Shown here in pieces: positions 16,844-26,405 of a stretch of DNA of 64,000 bases (positions are counted from its first letter, which is position 1; each line of letters starts with the position of its first letter). The DNA comes from Dehalococcoidia bacterium. Lineage in GTDB: Bacteria; Chloroflexota; Dehalococcoidia; SpSt-223. The stretch spans positions 62,001 to 126,000 of the forward strand of contig BPIC01000002.1 in NCBI GenBank assembly GCA_026003895.1, given 5' to 3'. The notes beneath the pieces were generated by a model. The model searched no databases, was not told the origin of the DNA, and saw nothing but the letters and a program-made list of their open reading frames with translations. Made by a program: the position numbers and the translations under genes.

Positions 16844-18445
16844 GTGGCTCAAGCCCTCTATCGCAAATGGCGTGCCCAATCCTTCGCGGAGCTTGCTGGT
16901 CAAGAGCCAGTGACGCGGACTCTGCGAAACGCTATCGCGGCTAATCGCACGACTCACGCCTACCTATTTTGCGGACCTCGTGGCACCGGCAAAACGAGCA
17001 CCGGCCGCATCTTGGCGAAGGCGATCAACTGCCTCGACCCTCAGGGCGGCGAGCCGTGCAATGCCTGCCGCATGTGCCAAGCAGTCAACGAAGGCCGGCT
17101 GATTGACCTGATCGAGATCGACGCTGCCAGCAACCGGGGCATCGATGAAATCCGCGACCTCCGCGAAAAGGTGCGCTTTGCGCCGACGGAAGCGCGTCGC
17201 AAGGTGTACATCATCGACGAAGTGCATATGCTGACCGAGCAGGCCTTCAATGCGCTACTGAAGACGCTCGAAGAGCCGCCAGAGCATGTTGTCTTCATTT
17301 TGGCGACCACCGAGGCGCACAAGCTGCCCGCCACGATCGTCTCGCGGTGCCAGCGGTTTGATTTTCGGAGGATTCCGGCTGACGCCGCACTCGCCAAGCT
17401 GCGAACAATCGCCGAGGCAGAAGGGATCGAGATCGATGACGCCGCGCTCGGCGTGATCGTTCGGGCCAGCGGCGGCAGTTTGCGCGATGCCGAGAATCTG
17501 CTCGACCAAGCGGTGAGCTACTACGGTAACTGTCTCTCAGTCGCCGATCTGACCGAGATGCTCGGGCTTGGCAGCGACGAGCGCGCCCGCGCTCTGGTGC
17601 AGGCGATCCTCGACCGAGACCTCGTCGCTGGGCTGCGGGTTGTGCACGACGCAGCGGCCGACGGAGTCGATCTCCGCCAGTTCAACCGGCAAATCGTGGA
17701 GCTGCTACGGCGGGTCGTCCTGACGCAGGCTGGCGCCGGCGATCTCATCGACGCGTCCGACGCCGAACGTGAGGCGGTGCGGGACTTAGCAGGGCGGGCG
17801 GAGCCGAACCGCGTGGTGCAGATCACGCGCCGGTTCAGCGAATTGGATCTGCGGGGCGAGAGCGTCGCGGCCTTGACGCTCGAGCTTGCGCTCTACGATG
17901 CCTGCACCGATTCGGCGCACTCCGTGGCGCCGAGCGACCGGCTGCAAGGGGAGTGGCCGCCGGTTGCCGTTGCGGCGGTCGACGCCCCGTCGGTGGCAAA
18001 CGGTGGCACGGGCTTGGCGCGCCCGGCGGCCCGCCGGCGGCGCGAGACCGCCCCGAGCGGCGCTCCTTTCCAGCCGTCGGGCGATCTGGCCGATCGCTGG
18101 CGCGAGTTGTATGCCCGGCTAAAGGCGCACGAGCCGGCGGCCGCTCCGGTGCTCCTCGCGGCCCGGCCGATTGAGGTGAGTGAGGAGCGTGTCGTGCTGA
18201 CGGTGCGCGTCCTCGCCCCGGTCGAGCGGCGGCGAAAGCCGCTCGAGGACGCACTCGCCGCCATCTTCGGTCATCCGGTCGAACTGGTGGTCCAGACTGG
18301 CGACGCGGTAAGCGCTCCTACCGCCGAGGAACGCTCGGAACCCGCCCCAGAAGACGAGCTCGAACGGCTCGTGAGCAGCCCAACGGTCCAGCACGCCATG
18401 AAGACGTACGGCGCGACGATTGCCGGCATCGAGCACACCGCCTGA
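16844..18445 (+). CDS. dnaX: DNA polymerase III subunit gamma/tau
   Basis: The 533-residue protein is the clamp-loader ATPase. It has ALYRKWRAQSFAELAGQ, Walker A GPRGTGKTS (44-52), four zinc Cys residues (C63, C72, C75, C78), Walker B YIIDEVHML, sensor 1 FILATTEAHKLP, and the SRCQRFDFRRI arginine-finger segment. Domain III and a tau-like tail with a DUF-type C-terminal region (about 410-533) follow. Start GTG 16844 matches the family N-terminus and has GGGAG 7 bases upstream; a longer frame upstream is not conserved. It heads the dnaX-ybaB-recR-recO block, a gene order widely conserved in bacteria. No obvious slippery site for a gamma form was seen. Confidence 0.95.
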   Translation: MAQALYRKWRAQSFAELAGQEPVTRTLRNAIAANRTTHAYLFCGPRGTGKTSTGRILAKAINCLDPQGGEPCNACRMCQAVNEGRLIDLIEIDAASNRGIDEIRDLREKVRFAPTEARRKVYIIDEVHMLTEQAFNALLKTLEEPPEHVVFILATTEAHKLPATIVSRCQRFDFRRIPADAALAKLRTIAEAEGIEIDDAALGVIVRASGGSLRDAENLLDQAVSYYGNCLSVADLTEMLGLGSDERARALVQAILDRDLVAGLRVVHDAAADGVDLRQFNRQIVELLRRVVLTQAGAGDLIDASDAEREAVRDLAGRAEPNRVVQITRRFSELDLRGESVAALTLELALYDACTDSAHSVAPSDRLQGEWPPVAVAAVDAPSVANGGTGLARPAARRRRETAPSGAPFQPSGDLADRWRELYARLKAHEPAAAPVLLAARPIEVSEERVVLTVRVLAPVERRRKPLEDALAAIFGHPVELVVQTGDAVSAPTAEERSEPAPEDELERLVSSPTVQHAMKTYGATIAGIEHTA

Positions 18446-18515
18446 CGCTCGCCGAGAACTGCGTCGCCGTTGAGCGTACACTTCAGAGTGCGCTGAAACG
18501 CGCGTCGGAGGGACC

Positions 18516-18812
18516 GTGAATCGCAACATGATGAAGCAGATGCAGCAGCTTCAGGCGAAGATCTTGCGGACCCAGGAAGAACTGGGTCATGAGACGGTCG
18601 AAGGGTCGGCTGGGGGTGGCGCCGTGCGAATCGTGATGACCGGCCATCAGAAGGTGCAGTCGATCGCCATTGAGCCGGAGGCGGCTGAGGACATCGAGCT
18701 GCTGCAGGACATGCTCTTAACTGCGTTCAACGACGCGCAGGAGAAAGTTGCGGCACTCGTTCAGAAACGGATGGGACCTTTGACGGGAGGGCTCGGCATT
18801 CCCGGGCTGTGA
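18516..18812 (+). CDS. ybaB: YbaB/EbfC family nucleoid-associated protein
   Basis: The 98-residue protein begins NRNMMKQMQQLQAKILRTQEEL and has GGGAVRIVMTGHQKVQSIAIEPEA and LLQDMLLTAFNDAQEKV, matching YbaB/EbfC throughout. The family forms dimers that bind DNA without strong sequence preference. The GTG at 18516 follows GGAGGGACC. As in most bacteria, it sits between dnaX and recR. Confidence 0.95.
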   Translation: MNRNMMKQMQQLQAKILRTQEELGHETVEGSAGGGAVRIVMTGHQKVQSIAIEPEAAEDIELLQDMLLTAFNDAQEKVAALVQKRMGPLTGGLGIPGL

Positions 18813-18824
18813 GGCAAGACTATC

Positions 18825-19442
18825 GTGCAACACCAGACTATCGCCGCCACCGTCGAGCCGGTCGCGCGGCTGATCGACGAGTTTCACAAGCTCCCTGGTA
18901 TCGGGCCGAAGTCGGCGCAGCGTCTCGCGTATTACCTGCTTCGCATGCCGGAGTCCCAGGCGCGCGCACTCGCCGACGCCATCATCGAGGTGAAGGAAAA
19001 GATCGTCTATTGCTCGATCTGTTTCAACATCACTGACGTCGACCCTTGCCGAATCTGCGCCGCCGAAGATCGTGATCCTACTCGCGTCTGTGTGGTTGAA
19101 GAACCGCTCGACGTGCTGGCGATTGAGAAGACCCGGGAATTCCGTGGCCGTTACCACGTTCTCCACGGCGCAGTGTCGCCGCTCGAAGGGATTCGCCCCG
19201 AAGACCTGAGGATCGATGAACTGGTGGCGCGGGTTCGCGCTGGCGGTATTGACGAAGTCATTCTCGCCACGAATCCCAACCAGGTCGGCGATGCGACGGC
19301 CTACTATATCCAGCGCGTGCTGCAACCGCTCGGCGTTCGACTGACCCGCCTCGCCCGCGGATTGCCGATGGGTGGCGACCTTGAATATGCGGATGAAGTG
19401 ACGCTGAGCCGTGCCTTTGCCAACCGGCAAGCACTGAGTTAA
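18825..19442 (+). CDS. recR: recombination mediator protein RecR
   Basis: The 205-residue protein is normal length. It has helix-hairpin-helix residues in FHKLPGIGPKSAQRLAYYLL, a four-Cys zinc finger (CSICFNITDVDPCRICAAE), and a Toprim domain with VCVVEEPLDVLAIEKTREFRGRYHVLHGAVSPLEGI. RecR acts with RecO (next gene) and RecF to load RecA on gapped DNA. GTG 18825 is the start. Only 12 bases separate it from ybaB and 4 from recO. Confidence 0.96.
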   Translation: MQHQTIAATVEPVARLIDEFHKLPGIGPKSAQRLAYYLLRMPESQARALADAIIEVKEKIVYCSICFNITDVDPCRICAAEDRDPTRVCVVEEPLDVLAIEKTREFRGRYHVLHGAVSPLEGIRPEDLRIDELVARVRAGGIDEVILATNPNQVGDATAYYIQRVLQPLGVRLTRLARGLPMGGDLEYADEVTLSRAFANRQALS

Positions 19443-19446
19443 CGCG

Positions 19447-20232
19447 ATGGGCGCGCCGCGCACCTACCGCACCGAAGGCATCGTGCTCCGGCGCGACAAT
19501 CTCGGTGAGGCCGACAAGATCCTCACCTTGGTCACACCGGACCACGGCAAGGTACGAGCGCTTGCCAAGGCCATCCGGCGGCCCAAGTCGAAGCTCTCCG
19601 GCCATCTCGACCTCTTCTGCCGCAGTCAACTCCTCATTGCAAAGGGCCAGGCGTTGGACATCGTCGCCGGGGCCGCAATGATCGATGGCTACAAACACGT
19701 TCGCGATGATCTCTGGCTGACAAGCTGTGCGATCTATCTTGTCGAACTCATTGACCGCTTTAGTGAGGAGAACCTCGAGAACCGGGCGCTCTACCGCCTG
19801 CTCGTCGAGGCCCTCGAGGCGTTGGATGGGGGCCGGAACAGCGAGCTCTTGCTTCGCTATGTTGAGCTGCACGCGCTCGAACTCGCTGGTTTTCGACCAC
19901 AGTTGCGCCGCTGTCTCGTCTGCGGACGCGAGATCGAGCCAGAGACGAATCGCTTTGGTCCTAACGGCGTCACCTGCGCCGCTTGTCCCATCGATTCGAC
20001 GAGCCGGCCAATCAGTGTGGCGGCGCTCAAGGTGCTGCGCTTTCTTCAAGCGAACACGCTGCCTGCTGCGATGCGGCTGAACGCCGACCCGCGGGTGCTC
20101 GGCGAGGTCGAGGGGCAGCTTCGCCGCGCGATCCGGACGATCCTCGAGCGCGAGCTGAAATCGTCGGAATTCCTTGGTCTGGTGCGTCGGCAGACGGCCG
20201 AGGGCAAGATAGCCGCGCCGACCCCGACGTAG
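19447..20232 (+). CDS. recO: DNA repair protein RecO
   Basis: The 261-residue protein has the RecO OB fold at the N-terminus (YRTEGIVLRRDNLGEADKILTL, then GKVRALAKAIRRPKSKLSGHLDLF) and the helical C-terminal domain with a zinc-binding set (LRRCLVCGREI and VTCAACP). It anneals DNA and works with RecR from the preceding gene. The start lies 4 bases after the recR stop. Confidence 0.95.
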   Translation: MGAPRTYRTEGIVLRRDNLGEADKILTLVTPDHGKVRALAKAIRRPKSKLSGHLDLFCRSQLLIAKGQALDIVAGAAMIDGYKHVRDDLWLTSCAIYLVELIDRFSEENLENRALYRLLVEALEALDGGRNSELLLRYVELHALELAGFRPQLRRCLVCGREIEPETNRFGPNGVTCAACPIDSTSRPISVAALKVLRFLQANTLPAAMRLNADPRVLGEVEGQLRRAIRTILERELKSSEFLGLVRRQTAEGKIAAPTPT

Positions 20233-20290
20233 CGCCGGATCACGATCCCGCATTTCCAAAAAAGTTGATGACCCATCGCTCTTAGACGCG

Positions 20291-20319
20291 TTGACTCCCC
20301 TCTTGGGGTTCGATATCAT
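20291..20319 (+). promoter_or_regulatory. strong sigma-70-type promoter with inverted repeat in the spacer
   Basis: TTGACT (20291-20296) and TATCAT (20314-20319) are exactly 17 bases apart. The spacer holds the palindrome CCCC TCTT GGGG (20297-20308), a possible repressor site. It drives the SprT-like gene at 20385. Confidence 0.65.
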
Positions 20320-20384
20320 GCCCGGCCAGTACGGGATGCCTGTCCCTCGCGGATGGTCGCATTGACCTTAGGAGGAGCTTTCCG

Positions 20385-20894
20385 TTGTCTTCCCAACGAC
20401 ACGGATTGGCGCTACTTCGAACCAACGATTGGCTGGAAGAACTTTTCGACACCATTTGGGCGAACCATTTCAGTGATGTCGAACGCGTCAACGAGGTCAC
20501 GATAGAATTTTCGCGCCACTGGAAGACCCGACTTGGCTTAATCCGCATGTCCGAGAGCCAGGCCCATACCTACGTTGGAATCAATGGGCTTTTGCGTCAT
20601 CCCGACGTACCGGAATTCGTTGTCATGTTGACGGCCGCGCACGAGCTTTGTCATTACGCCCATGGCTTCGGCTCCCCCTTGCCCCAGCGCTACCCCCATC
20701 CCCATGCCGGCAATGTTGTGGGTCGGGAACTGGAGCGTCGCGGCTTGGGGCACCTCGTGGATGACTACGATGCTTGGGTCTCGGACTATTGGCACGACTT
20801 CTATGAGCGCCATGTTGGCCGTGTTGGCTCGCCGGCCCGATCTAAGGCGTCGGCGCACACCCGGGCCGCCGCCGCTGCCCCCGCGCGTCGCTAG
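20385..20894 (+). CDS. SprT-like zinc metallopeptidase domain protein
   Basis: The 169-residue protein starts at TTG 20385, which has AGGAGGAGC upstream. It has a metal-binding HELCHYAHG (HExxH, 86-90), preceded by YVGINGLLRHPDVPEFVVMLTAAH, the pattern of SprT-like peptidases where the start strand leads into the zinc helix. A third His (H94 or the PHPHAG segment) may complete the site. SprT-like proteins act on DNA-protein crosslinks in eukaryotes, but the role of bacterial homologues is mostly unknown. The C-terminal 25 residues are Ala/Arg-rich. It ends tail to tail with the PstS-like gene (4-base overlap, CTAG). Confidence 0.75.
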   Translation: MSSQRHGLALLRTNDWLEELFDTIWANHFSDVERVNEVTIEFSRHWKTRLGLIRMSESQAHTYVGINGLLRHPDVPEFVVMLTAAHELCHYAHGFGSPLPQRYPHPHAGNVVGRELERRGLGHLVDDYDAWVSDYWHDFYERHVGRVGSPARSKASAHTRAAAAAPARR

Positions 20895-21674
20895 CGCCCC
20901 AATCCTGCGACTGCGGCCCGGCCCTCGGCGCTTGTCGCCAAGTCCGCGATTGCTGTCGCGTCTGAGCCCCCATCGAAGCGTGTCACCAGCAGGATAGGCC
21001 GCACGAGTGTGTAGCCCCCTTGGATGGAAGGGGGCACGTTGTTCACCGGCACGACCTTTACGGCTCCGGTGACTGCGCCGAGACCAACGTAGCCGATGGC
21101 GGTCGGGTGGGTCGCTACCCGATCGATCATTACCGCCTCCGACGGAGCGAGCAGGGCGGTCGCCGTCACTGCTCGGCCACCGAGGACGGCTCGCTCCAGT
21201 GTCGCCCGCGAGCCGTCCCCTTCTTCGCGCGTCAAGAGGAGGATCGCGCCCGGAGGTCCGCCCACTTCCGACCAGTCGCGAAGTCGGCCGCTATACAACT
21301 GGCTGAGCAGTTCGGTGCTGGCGTTCGCGATCGGGTTTGCGGGGTTGGCAATGATGGCGACTGGCTCGCGAGCCAGCTCGATGCTGCGCAGGCGGGCGCT
21401 TTCTGGAATCTGCCGGTCGACGATCGCGAGGTCGGCATCGCCGCGCTGCAGGGCGGCGAGGGCGCTCTCGGCATTCCCCGGCCGAAGTTGCACCCGGACG
21501 CCCACCGCTCGGTCGGTGTACAGGGCGCCAAGCCGCTCGGCGAGGGCGCGGGTTGAATCGCTCGTCGCGATAACGACTCGGCGCACCTCCTGCTGTGGGG
21601 TGGGGGCCCGCGCAGCCCGCGAGCAGCGCACAGAGTGCTAGGGCGCCCGCCCAGCGGTCTCGGCGGACCGGCAT
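20891..21674 (-). CDS. PstS-like substrate-binding lipoprotein, frame broken near the N-terminus
   Basis: ATG 21674 gives a lipoprotein signal with lipobox LLAGC (Cys21). One base in the G5 run at 21602-21606 must be removed to join it to the rest, which is intact from about 21630 to 20891. That part is a PBP-like-2 phosphate-type binding protein: ATSDSTRALAERLGALY, ALQRGDADLAIVDRQIPES, LLSQLYSGRLRDWSEVGG, TREEGDGSRATLERAV and YVGLGAV. The repaired protein is 260 residues. It should bind phosphate or a similar anion outside the membrane. It starts 2 bases after the uppP stop. No permease genes are nearby. Confidence 0.8.
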
Positions 21675-21676
21675 GC

Positions 21677-22497
21677 TTACCCACGCGGCCACGCGACCGC
21701 CAAAAACGATCAACGCCAGCGCGATGCGGTAGACGATGAAAACGTTCAGCGAGAACCGAGCCAAGAAGCGCAGGAGAAAGGCGATGCAGAGAAAGCCAAC
21801 GACTGCAGAGGAGGCGATTCCTGCCCCCGAAGGCGGCTGCCATGCCGTCTGGCATGCCCGCTCCGTGCCAGCTTCGCCGTTTCGAGCACAACCGCGCCGA
21901 AGGTGACCGGCGCGGCGAGCAGAAAGCTAAACCGGGCCGCGTCGGCGCGCCGGATGCCGCGAAACAGCCCAGTCGCGATAGTGATGCCGCTTCGGCTCAC
22001 GCCGGGCACGAGGGCGATCGCCTGCGCCGTGCCGACAACCAAGGCGTCGGGCAACCGCAGACCCAGCAAGGTGCGCTTCTGCGTCGCGGCGCGCTCCGCG
22101 AGCCACATCACTCCCGAAAAGAGGATCAGCATTCCGGCCGTGAGGCGCGGGTCGCGCAAGGTCGATTCAGCCAGCCCTTGAACCAGCGCGCCGATGACGA
22201 CGGCAGGGATTGTCCCAACGACGATCAACAGGCCAAGCCGCGCCTCCGGGGTCGCCAAACGTCCGCCGCTGGAGCCCGCTCAGCACCGCGCCGACGATGC
22301 CGAAGATATCGCGGGCGAAATAGGTCAGGGACGGCGAGGAGGGTGCCGAGGTGAAGCGCGACGTCAAAGGCGAGGTCGTTTTCTGTCTGCCAGCCGAAGA
22401 GCGAATGGGCGATCACGAGGTGCCCCGAACTGCTGATGGGCAAGAACTCGGTAAGCCCTTGAACAACGCCAAGGACGATCGCCTGCACAATATCCAC
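21677..22497 (-). pseudogene. uppP: undecaprenyl-diphosphatase UppP (BacA), as read broken by five single-base indels
   Basis: The three reading frames together give a complete 271-residue UppP after removal of one base at each of 22328-22330, 22246-22250, 21846-21853, 21824-21828 (C5) and 21702-21706 (A5). The active-site motifs are intact: [13 protein letters not shown] near the start and VPGVSRSGITI in the second half, with eight hydrophobic segments. UppP dephosphorylates undecaprenyl diphosphate to recycle the lipid carrier of peptidoglycan and other polymers. GTG 22497 has AAGGAG upstream. The repaired stop (TAA 21677-21679) falls 2 bases before the next ATG, which supports the repair. 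'Pseudogene' here describes the sequence as read. Confidence 0.8.
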
Positions 22498-22523
22498 GCT
22501 GCGCTCCTTCCGCCGGACGCCGG

Positions 22524-22552
22524 ATTGTAGTGACCGCCGGCGAGGCGGTCGA
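22524..22552 (-). promoter_or_regulatory. probable promoter of uppP
   Basis: On the minus strand TCGACC (22552-22547) and TACAAT (22529-22524) are 17 bases apart, ending 26 bases before the GTG of uppP. Confidence 0.5.
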
Positions 22553-22659
22553 GCGTGTCGCCAGACTCGGTACCCTGCTGGACGTCGGCCGGACCGCGCC
22601 GGCGCTCGCACGAACGCCTCGGGATCCGGTCACGACCGGAGGTCGTTTCGTGCTGGACC

Positions 22660-23391
22660 TCAAAGCACGAGGCGAGCATTCTCCACAAGGCGCTCTTGAC
22701 CGGCCTGAGGCGTGGCGAAGGTGATGCGGTAGGGGCCGACTACCGGCGCGGCGCTACTGGTTTCACACTGCAGGACGGCCTTGCCGACGATGAACTGCGC
22801 ATACTCACTCGCTTCCACCCAGCGCGGGCGCGCGTCGAAGGCGTGCGCAAGCTCGTTGACGATCGCCTCCCCATCGGCAACCGCGATGTCCACCCTCGCG
22901 ACGCCCGTCACCCCCGTTCGGGTGCACTGCCGCCTCTCCGGACGGCACTCGAAGCTCGCGAGGCGTCTCGTCCTCGATGACGAAGGGCAGCCAGCGGCGA
23001 GGCGAGCGCGGGGGGACGGACAGCCGCCACGCGACCTCGATCCCATCTGGGCGGCGCCGTGCCATCGGGTTCGGCTCGGGATAGGGAAGGCCGGCGGCCT
23101 GGAGACGAGCCACCTCGGCCGCGAGGTCGTTGGTGCGCAGGCAGAGGTCCGTGACGCCCCCGCCCCGTTCGAGCGAAGCGAGCCAGGCCGGATTGCGAGC
23201 GTTGGCCGGGTCGAGAAAGGCAAACAGCTCGAGGTAGCTGCCGTCCTCAAAGCCGACGAGCGCGTTGTGGCTTGCGCCGCCAGCGTGGACGCCTCCCGGC
23301 TGGACGGTAAACCCCAGCGCCCGATAGTGCGCGAACTCGCCTCCTCGAGGTCCCGCACCACGATCACGATATGGTCGATGCCGCCAATCAC
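22660..23391 (-). pseudogene. VOC/glyoxalase-like protein, as read broken by two single-base indels
   Basis: GTG 23391 follows GGAGGACGGACC and starts MIGGIDHIVIVVRDLEEA, the first VOC strand. After one missing base near 23335-23341 the frame continues as HYRALGFTVQPGGVHAGGASHNALVGF and YLELFAF. It breaks again at the C5 run 22911-22915 (one extra base) and ends with GVARVDIAVADGEAIVNELAH. The net change is zero and the repaired protein is 243 residues. It resembles the glyoxalase-like domain family (Glyoxalase_3 type), a metal-dependent fold of uncertain substrate. It is followed by uppP on the same strand. Confidence 0.65.
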
Positions 23392-23418
23392 GGTCCGTCC
23401 TCCGCTCCACGCTGTGGC

Positions 23419-23448
23419 TTGACGCCTTTTTCAGCCAGTTCCTATCAT
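23419..23448 (+). promoter_or_regulatory. sigma-70-type promoter of the FHA-ABC gene
   Basis: TTGACG (23419-23424) and TATCAT (23443-23448) are 18 bases apart and lie 48 bases before GTG 23497, in the gap between divergent genes. Confidence 0.65.
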
Positions 23449-23496
23449 CCGAAATGTCACAGCGAGCTGCCGCGATTCCCCCCGACGGGATGTCAT

Positions 23497-26402
23497 GTGA
23501 TTTCCGCCGACGATCCGTTGCTCGGCCGCCTCATCGTGCACAGCCCCCGCGGGCGAGCCGACTGAGCATGAGCTGGTCGGCGAGATCGCGACGCTTGGCC
23601 GCGCCGAAGACAACAGCATTCTCCTCCCAGACCCGGCGGTGTCGCGTCACCATGCCCAGATCACTCGCGGCAACGGCACGGCAGTCGTCGTCGATCTTGG
23701 CAGCCTCAACGGGACGATCGTGAACGGCGTGCGTCTCGCCGCTCGCCAGCCGTTTGCCTTGCGCGATGGCGATCGACTGGAGCTGGGGCCGTTCACGCTT
23801 GTGTATGCCAGCCCCACCGCCCCCGCTGCCGACGAGGCGCAGGACGACGCCTCGCCGACCAGTCCGCTGTCCACGGTCGCGGCTGGCACCCAGCCGGCTG
23901 AGGTGATCGAGGACGGGTTCGTTCAGGAATCGAGCACCGTCGTCGTCGCGCCAGCCTCCCCGGCCCGGCTGATGGTTTGGATGGAAGGTCAATCGACCAT
24001 CTATCCCCTTGAGGTCGGGGTTACGACTATCGGGCGCAACCTCGACAACACGATTGTCATCCCTGACCCGACGGTCAGCCGCCGCCCACGCCGAAATCCG
24101 TTCCAACTCCCCGCCGGCTGGGAGCTGATTGACCTCGGCAGCGGAAACGGCAATTTATCACCACGGTCAGCGCATCGCGCACAAGCTGCTTCAGGATAAC
24201 GACTCGTTCCGCATTGGCGAGAACGTCCACATCGTTTTTCTCGACTCCCCAGCGGCGCTGCCCGAAACGCCGATTGGCGAGATCCCGACCATCGAGCTCG
24301 CTGGGCGCGACCTGGTGACCATTGGGCGCGACAGAACGAACGACATCACGCTCGGCCATCCGCAAGTGTCGCGGTTTCACGCCAAGATCGAGCGGCGCGC
24401 CGGGTCGTGGTTCTTGGTCGATTTGGGCTCGACGAACGGCACGTTCCTCAATGGAAAGACGGTCACCGAGGCACCGCTCGACGAGGGCGACCATCTGCAG
24501 ATCGGCCCCTACAGCTTCGCGCTGGCCGACGGGAAACTGGCGCCTGTCACTACCGAAGGAAACGTCCGCATCGACGCCATTGCGCTGTCGCGGAGCGTCG
24601 GGCGCGGCGTTTTCATTCTCCGCTCGGTCTATCTCACCATCAAGCCGCGCGAGTTCGTCGCGATCGTCGGAGCAAGCGGCTCCGGCAAGTCGACGCTGGT
24701 GGACGCCTTGTGCGGCTTTCGGCCCGCGACTGCTGGCAAGGTGCTCTACAACGGTCTCGACCTCTATCAGACGTACGATGCCTTTCGCACCTCGATCGGC
24801 TATGTCCCGCAGGAAGACCTCATCCACCGCGACCTGCCGCTCCGCCGGGCGCTCCAGTACGCCGCCGAGCTGCGCCTGCCCCGCGACACGACGCCAGACG
24901 AACGAGAAGCGCGCATCGACGAAGTGCTGCAAGAATTGGGGCTGGAGGACCGGCAGACGACGCCGATTAGTCGGCTCTCCGGAGGCCAGCGTAAGCGCGT
25001 CAGCATCGGTGTCGAACTGTTGACCAAGCCGAGCCTGTTCTTTCTGGACGAGCCGACCTCCGGCCTCGATCCGGCGACCGAGACGCGCATGATGCGGCTC
25101 TTGCGCGAGCTTGCCGACCAGGGCCGGACGCTCGTGCTGATCACGCACGCGACCCAAAACATTCTGCTCTGCGACAAGGTCGTCTTCATGGCGAAAGGTG
25201 GCTTTGTCGCCTTTTTCGGAACCCCGCACGAGGCGCTCGATTTCTTCGGCGTCCAAGAATTTGTCGATATCTATGACCTGCTCGACAAAGAGCCCGCGCT
25301 CGGTCACTATGCCGAGCGCTACCGGGCATCACCCTACTTCCAGCTCCACCTCGGCGAGGTAGCGGCACTCGACCAAGCCGAGCTTGCCAGCGCGAGGCGC
25401 CGGCGGCCGCGCCCGGCGGATCGCGGGGTTTCGCGCCTCCGCCAGTTCGACATTCTCACCCGGCGCTCCCTCGAAATTCTCTGGTGGAACAAACGGGCGC
25501 TCGCGATCCTTCTCCTGCAAGCGCCGATTATCGCGCTGCTCATCGCCTTGCTCTACAACCGCGCTGTCCTTAGCGAACAGCCGCTGCTCATCCCGATGGA
25601 CCAGTTCATCGCCGCGCGGGTACCACCGCCGGCCTCACAGCTCGAGTGGCCGAAGAACTGTGGACTGAACGACGAGGAGATCGCCCGCCTGCCCGAGGCA
25701 CTCCGGAGCGACGCACTCCGTCAGCCCTGCGGCAACGCGCGCAATGGAATGATGCTGCTCTTCCTGATCTCGATCGTCTCGATCTGGCTCGGCACCTCGA
25801 ACGCCGCCAAGGAGATCGTCAAGGAGCTGCCCATCTACCGACGTGAGCGAATGGTCTCACTCAAGATCGTGCCCTATCTGGCCTCGAAGCTGACCGTGCT
25901 CACTGGAGTCGCCCTCTTCCAGACCGTGCTGCTGCTGGGCATTATCGCGGGCTTCATCACGCTGCCGGTGTACTCGGTCGGCACCCCGATCGGCATCATT
26001 GTGACGACCTTGACGACGTTTTTGGCGGCGACCAGCCTCGGGCTGTTTGTCTCGGCGGTTGTCGGCACCAACGATGAGGCAGGCAACCTCGTGCCGATCC
26101 TGCTGATCCCGCAAATCATCTTCGCTGGCGCGATCTTTCCGTTTCGTGAGATGGGCGAGCTCGCCCGCTTCGTTGCCAACTTCACCGTCAGTAAATGGAG
26201 CTGGGAGGCACTCGGCGCGATTATTGACATTCCGCGGATCGCCCGCGCCCAAGGTGGACAGAGCCTCACACTGCTCGACGACAGCAAATGGGGGCAGACA
26301 TTTGACATCGCTGTGCAGCAGCATCTCGCCATTCTTGCGCTGTTTTCGGCGGTTCTGCTGGCCGCCGCCTACGTTGCTCTCAAGCGAAAGGACAGTCTCT
26401 AG
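23497..26402 (+). CDS. ABCG-type ABC transporter with three N-terminal FHA domains (N-part broken by four indels)
   Basis: From about 24157 to 26402 the frame is intact. Before that, four single-base indels (23544-23548 C5, 24085-24087, 24109-24112, 24152-24156) must be corrected to join the N-terminal part, giving 967 residues. In order they are: FHA1 (TLGRAEDNSILL, VSRHHAQI, SLNGTIVNG), FHA2 (TIGRNLDNTIVI, repaired VSRRHAEI, GSGNG), FHA3 (TIGRDRTNDITL, VSRFHAKI, STNGTFLNG), an ATPase with Walker A GASGSGKST, signature LSGGQRKRVSIG and Walker B FLDEPTSGLDP, and an ABC2-type membrane domain (six helices, about 620-960). FHA domains bind phosphothreonine, so transport may be controlled by a Ser/Thr kinase. 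Substrate is unknown. Confidence 0.85.
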
Positions 26403-26405
26403 GCT

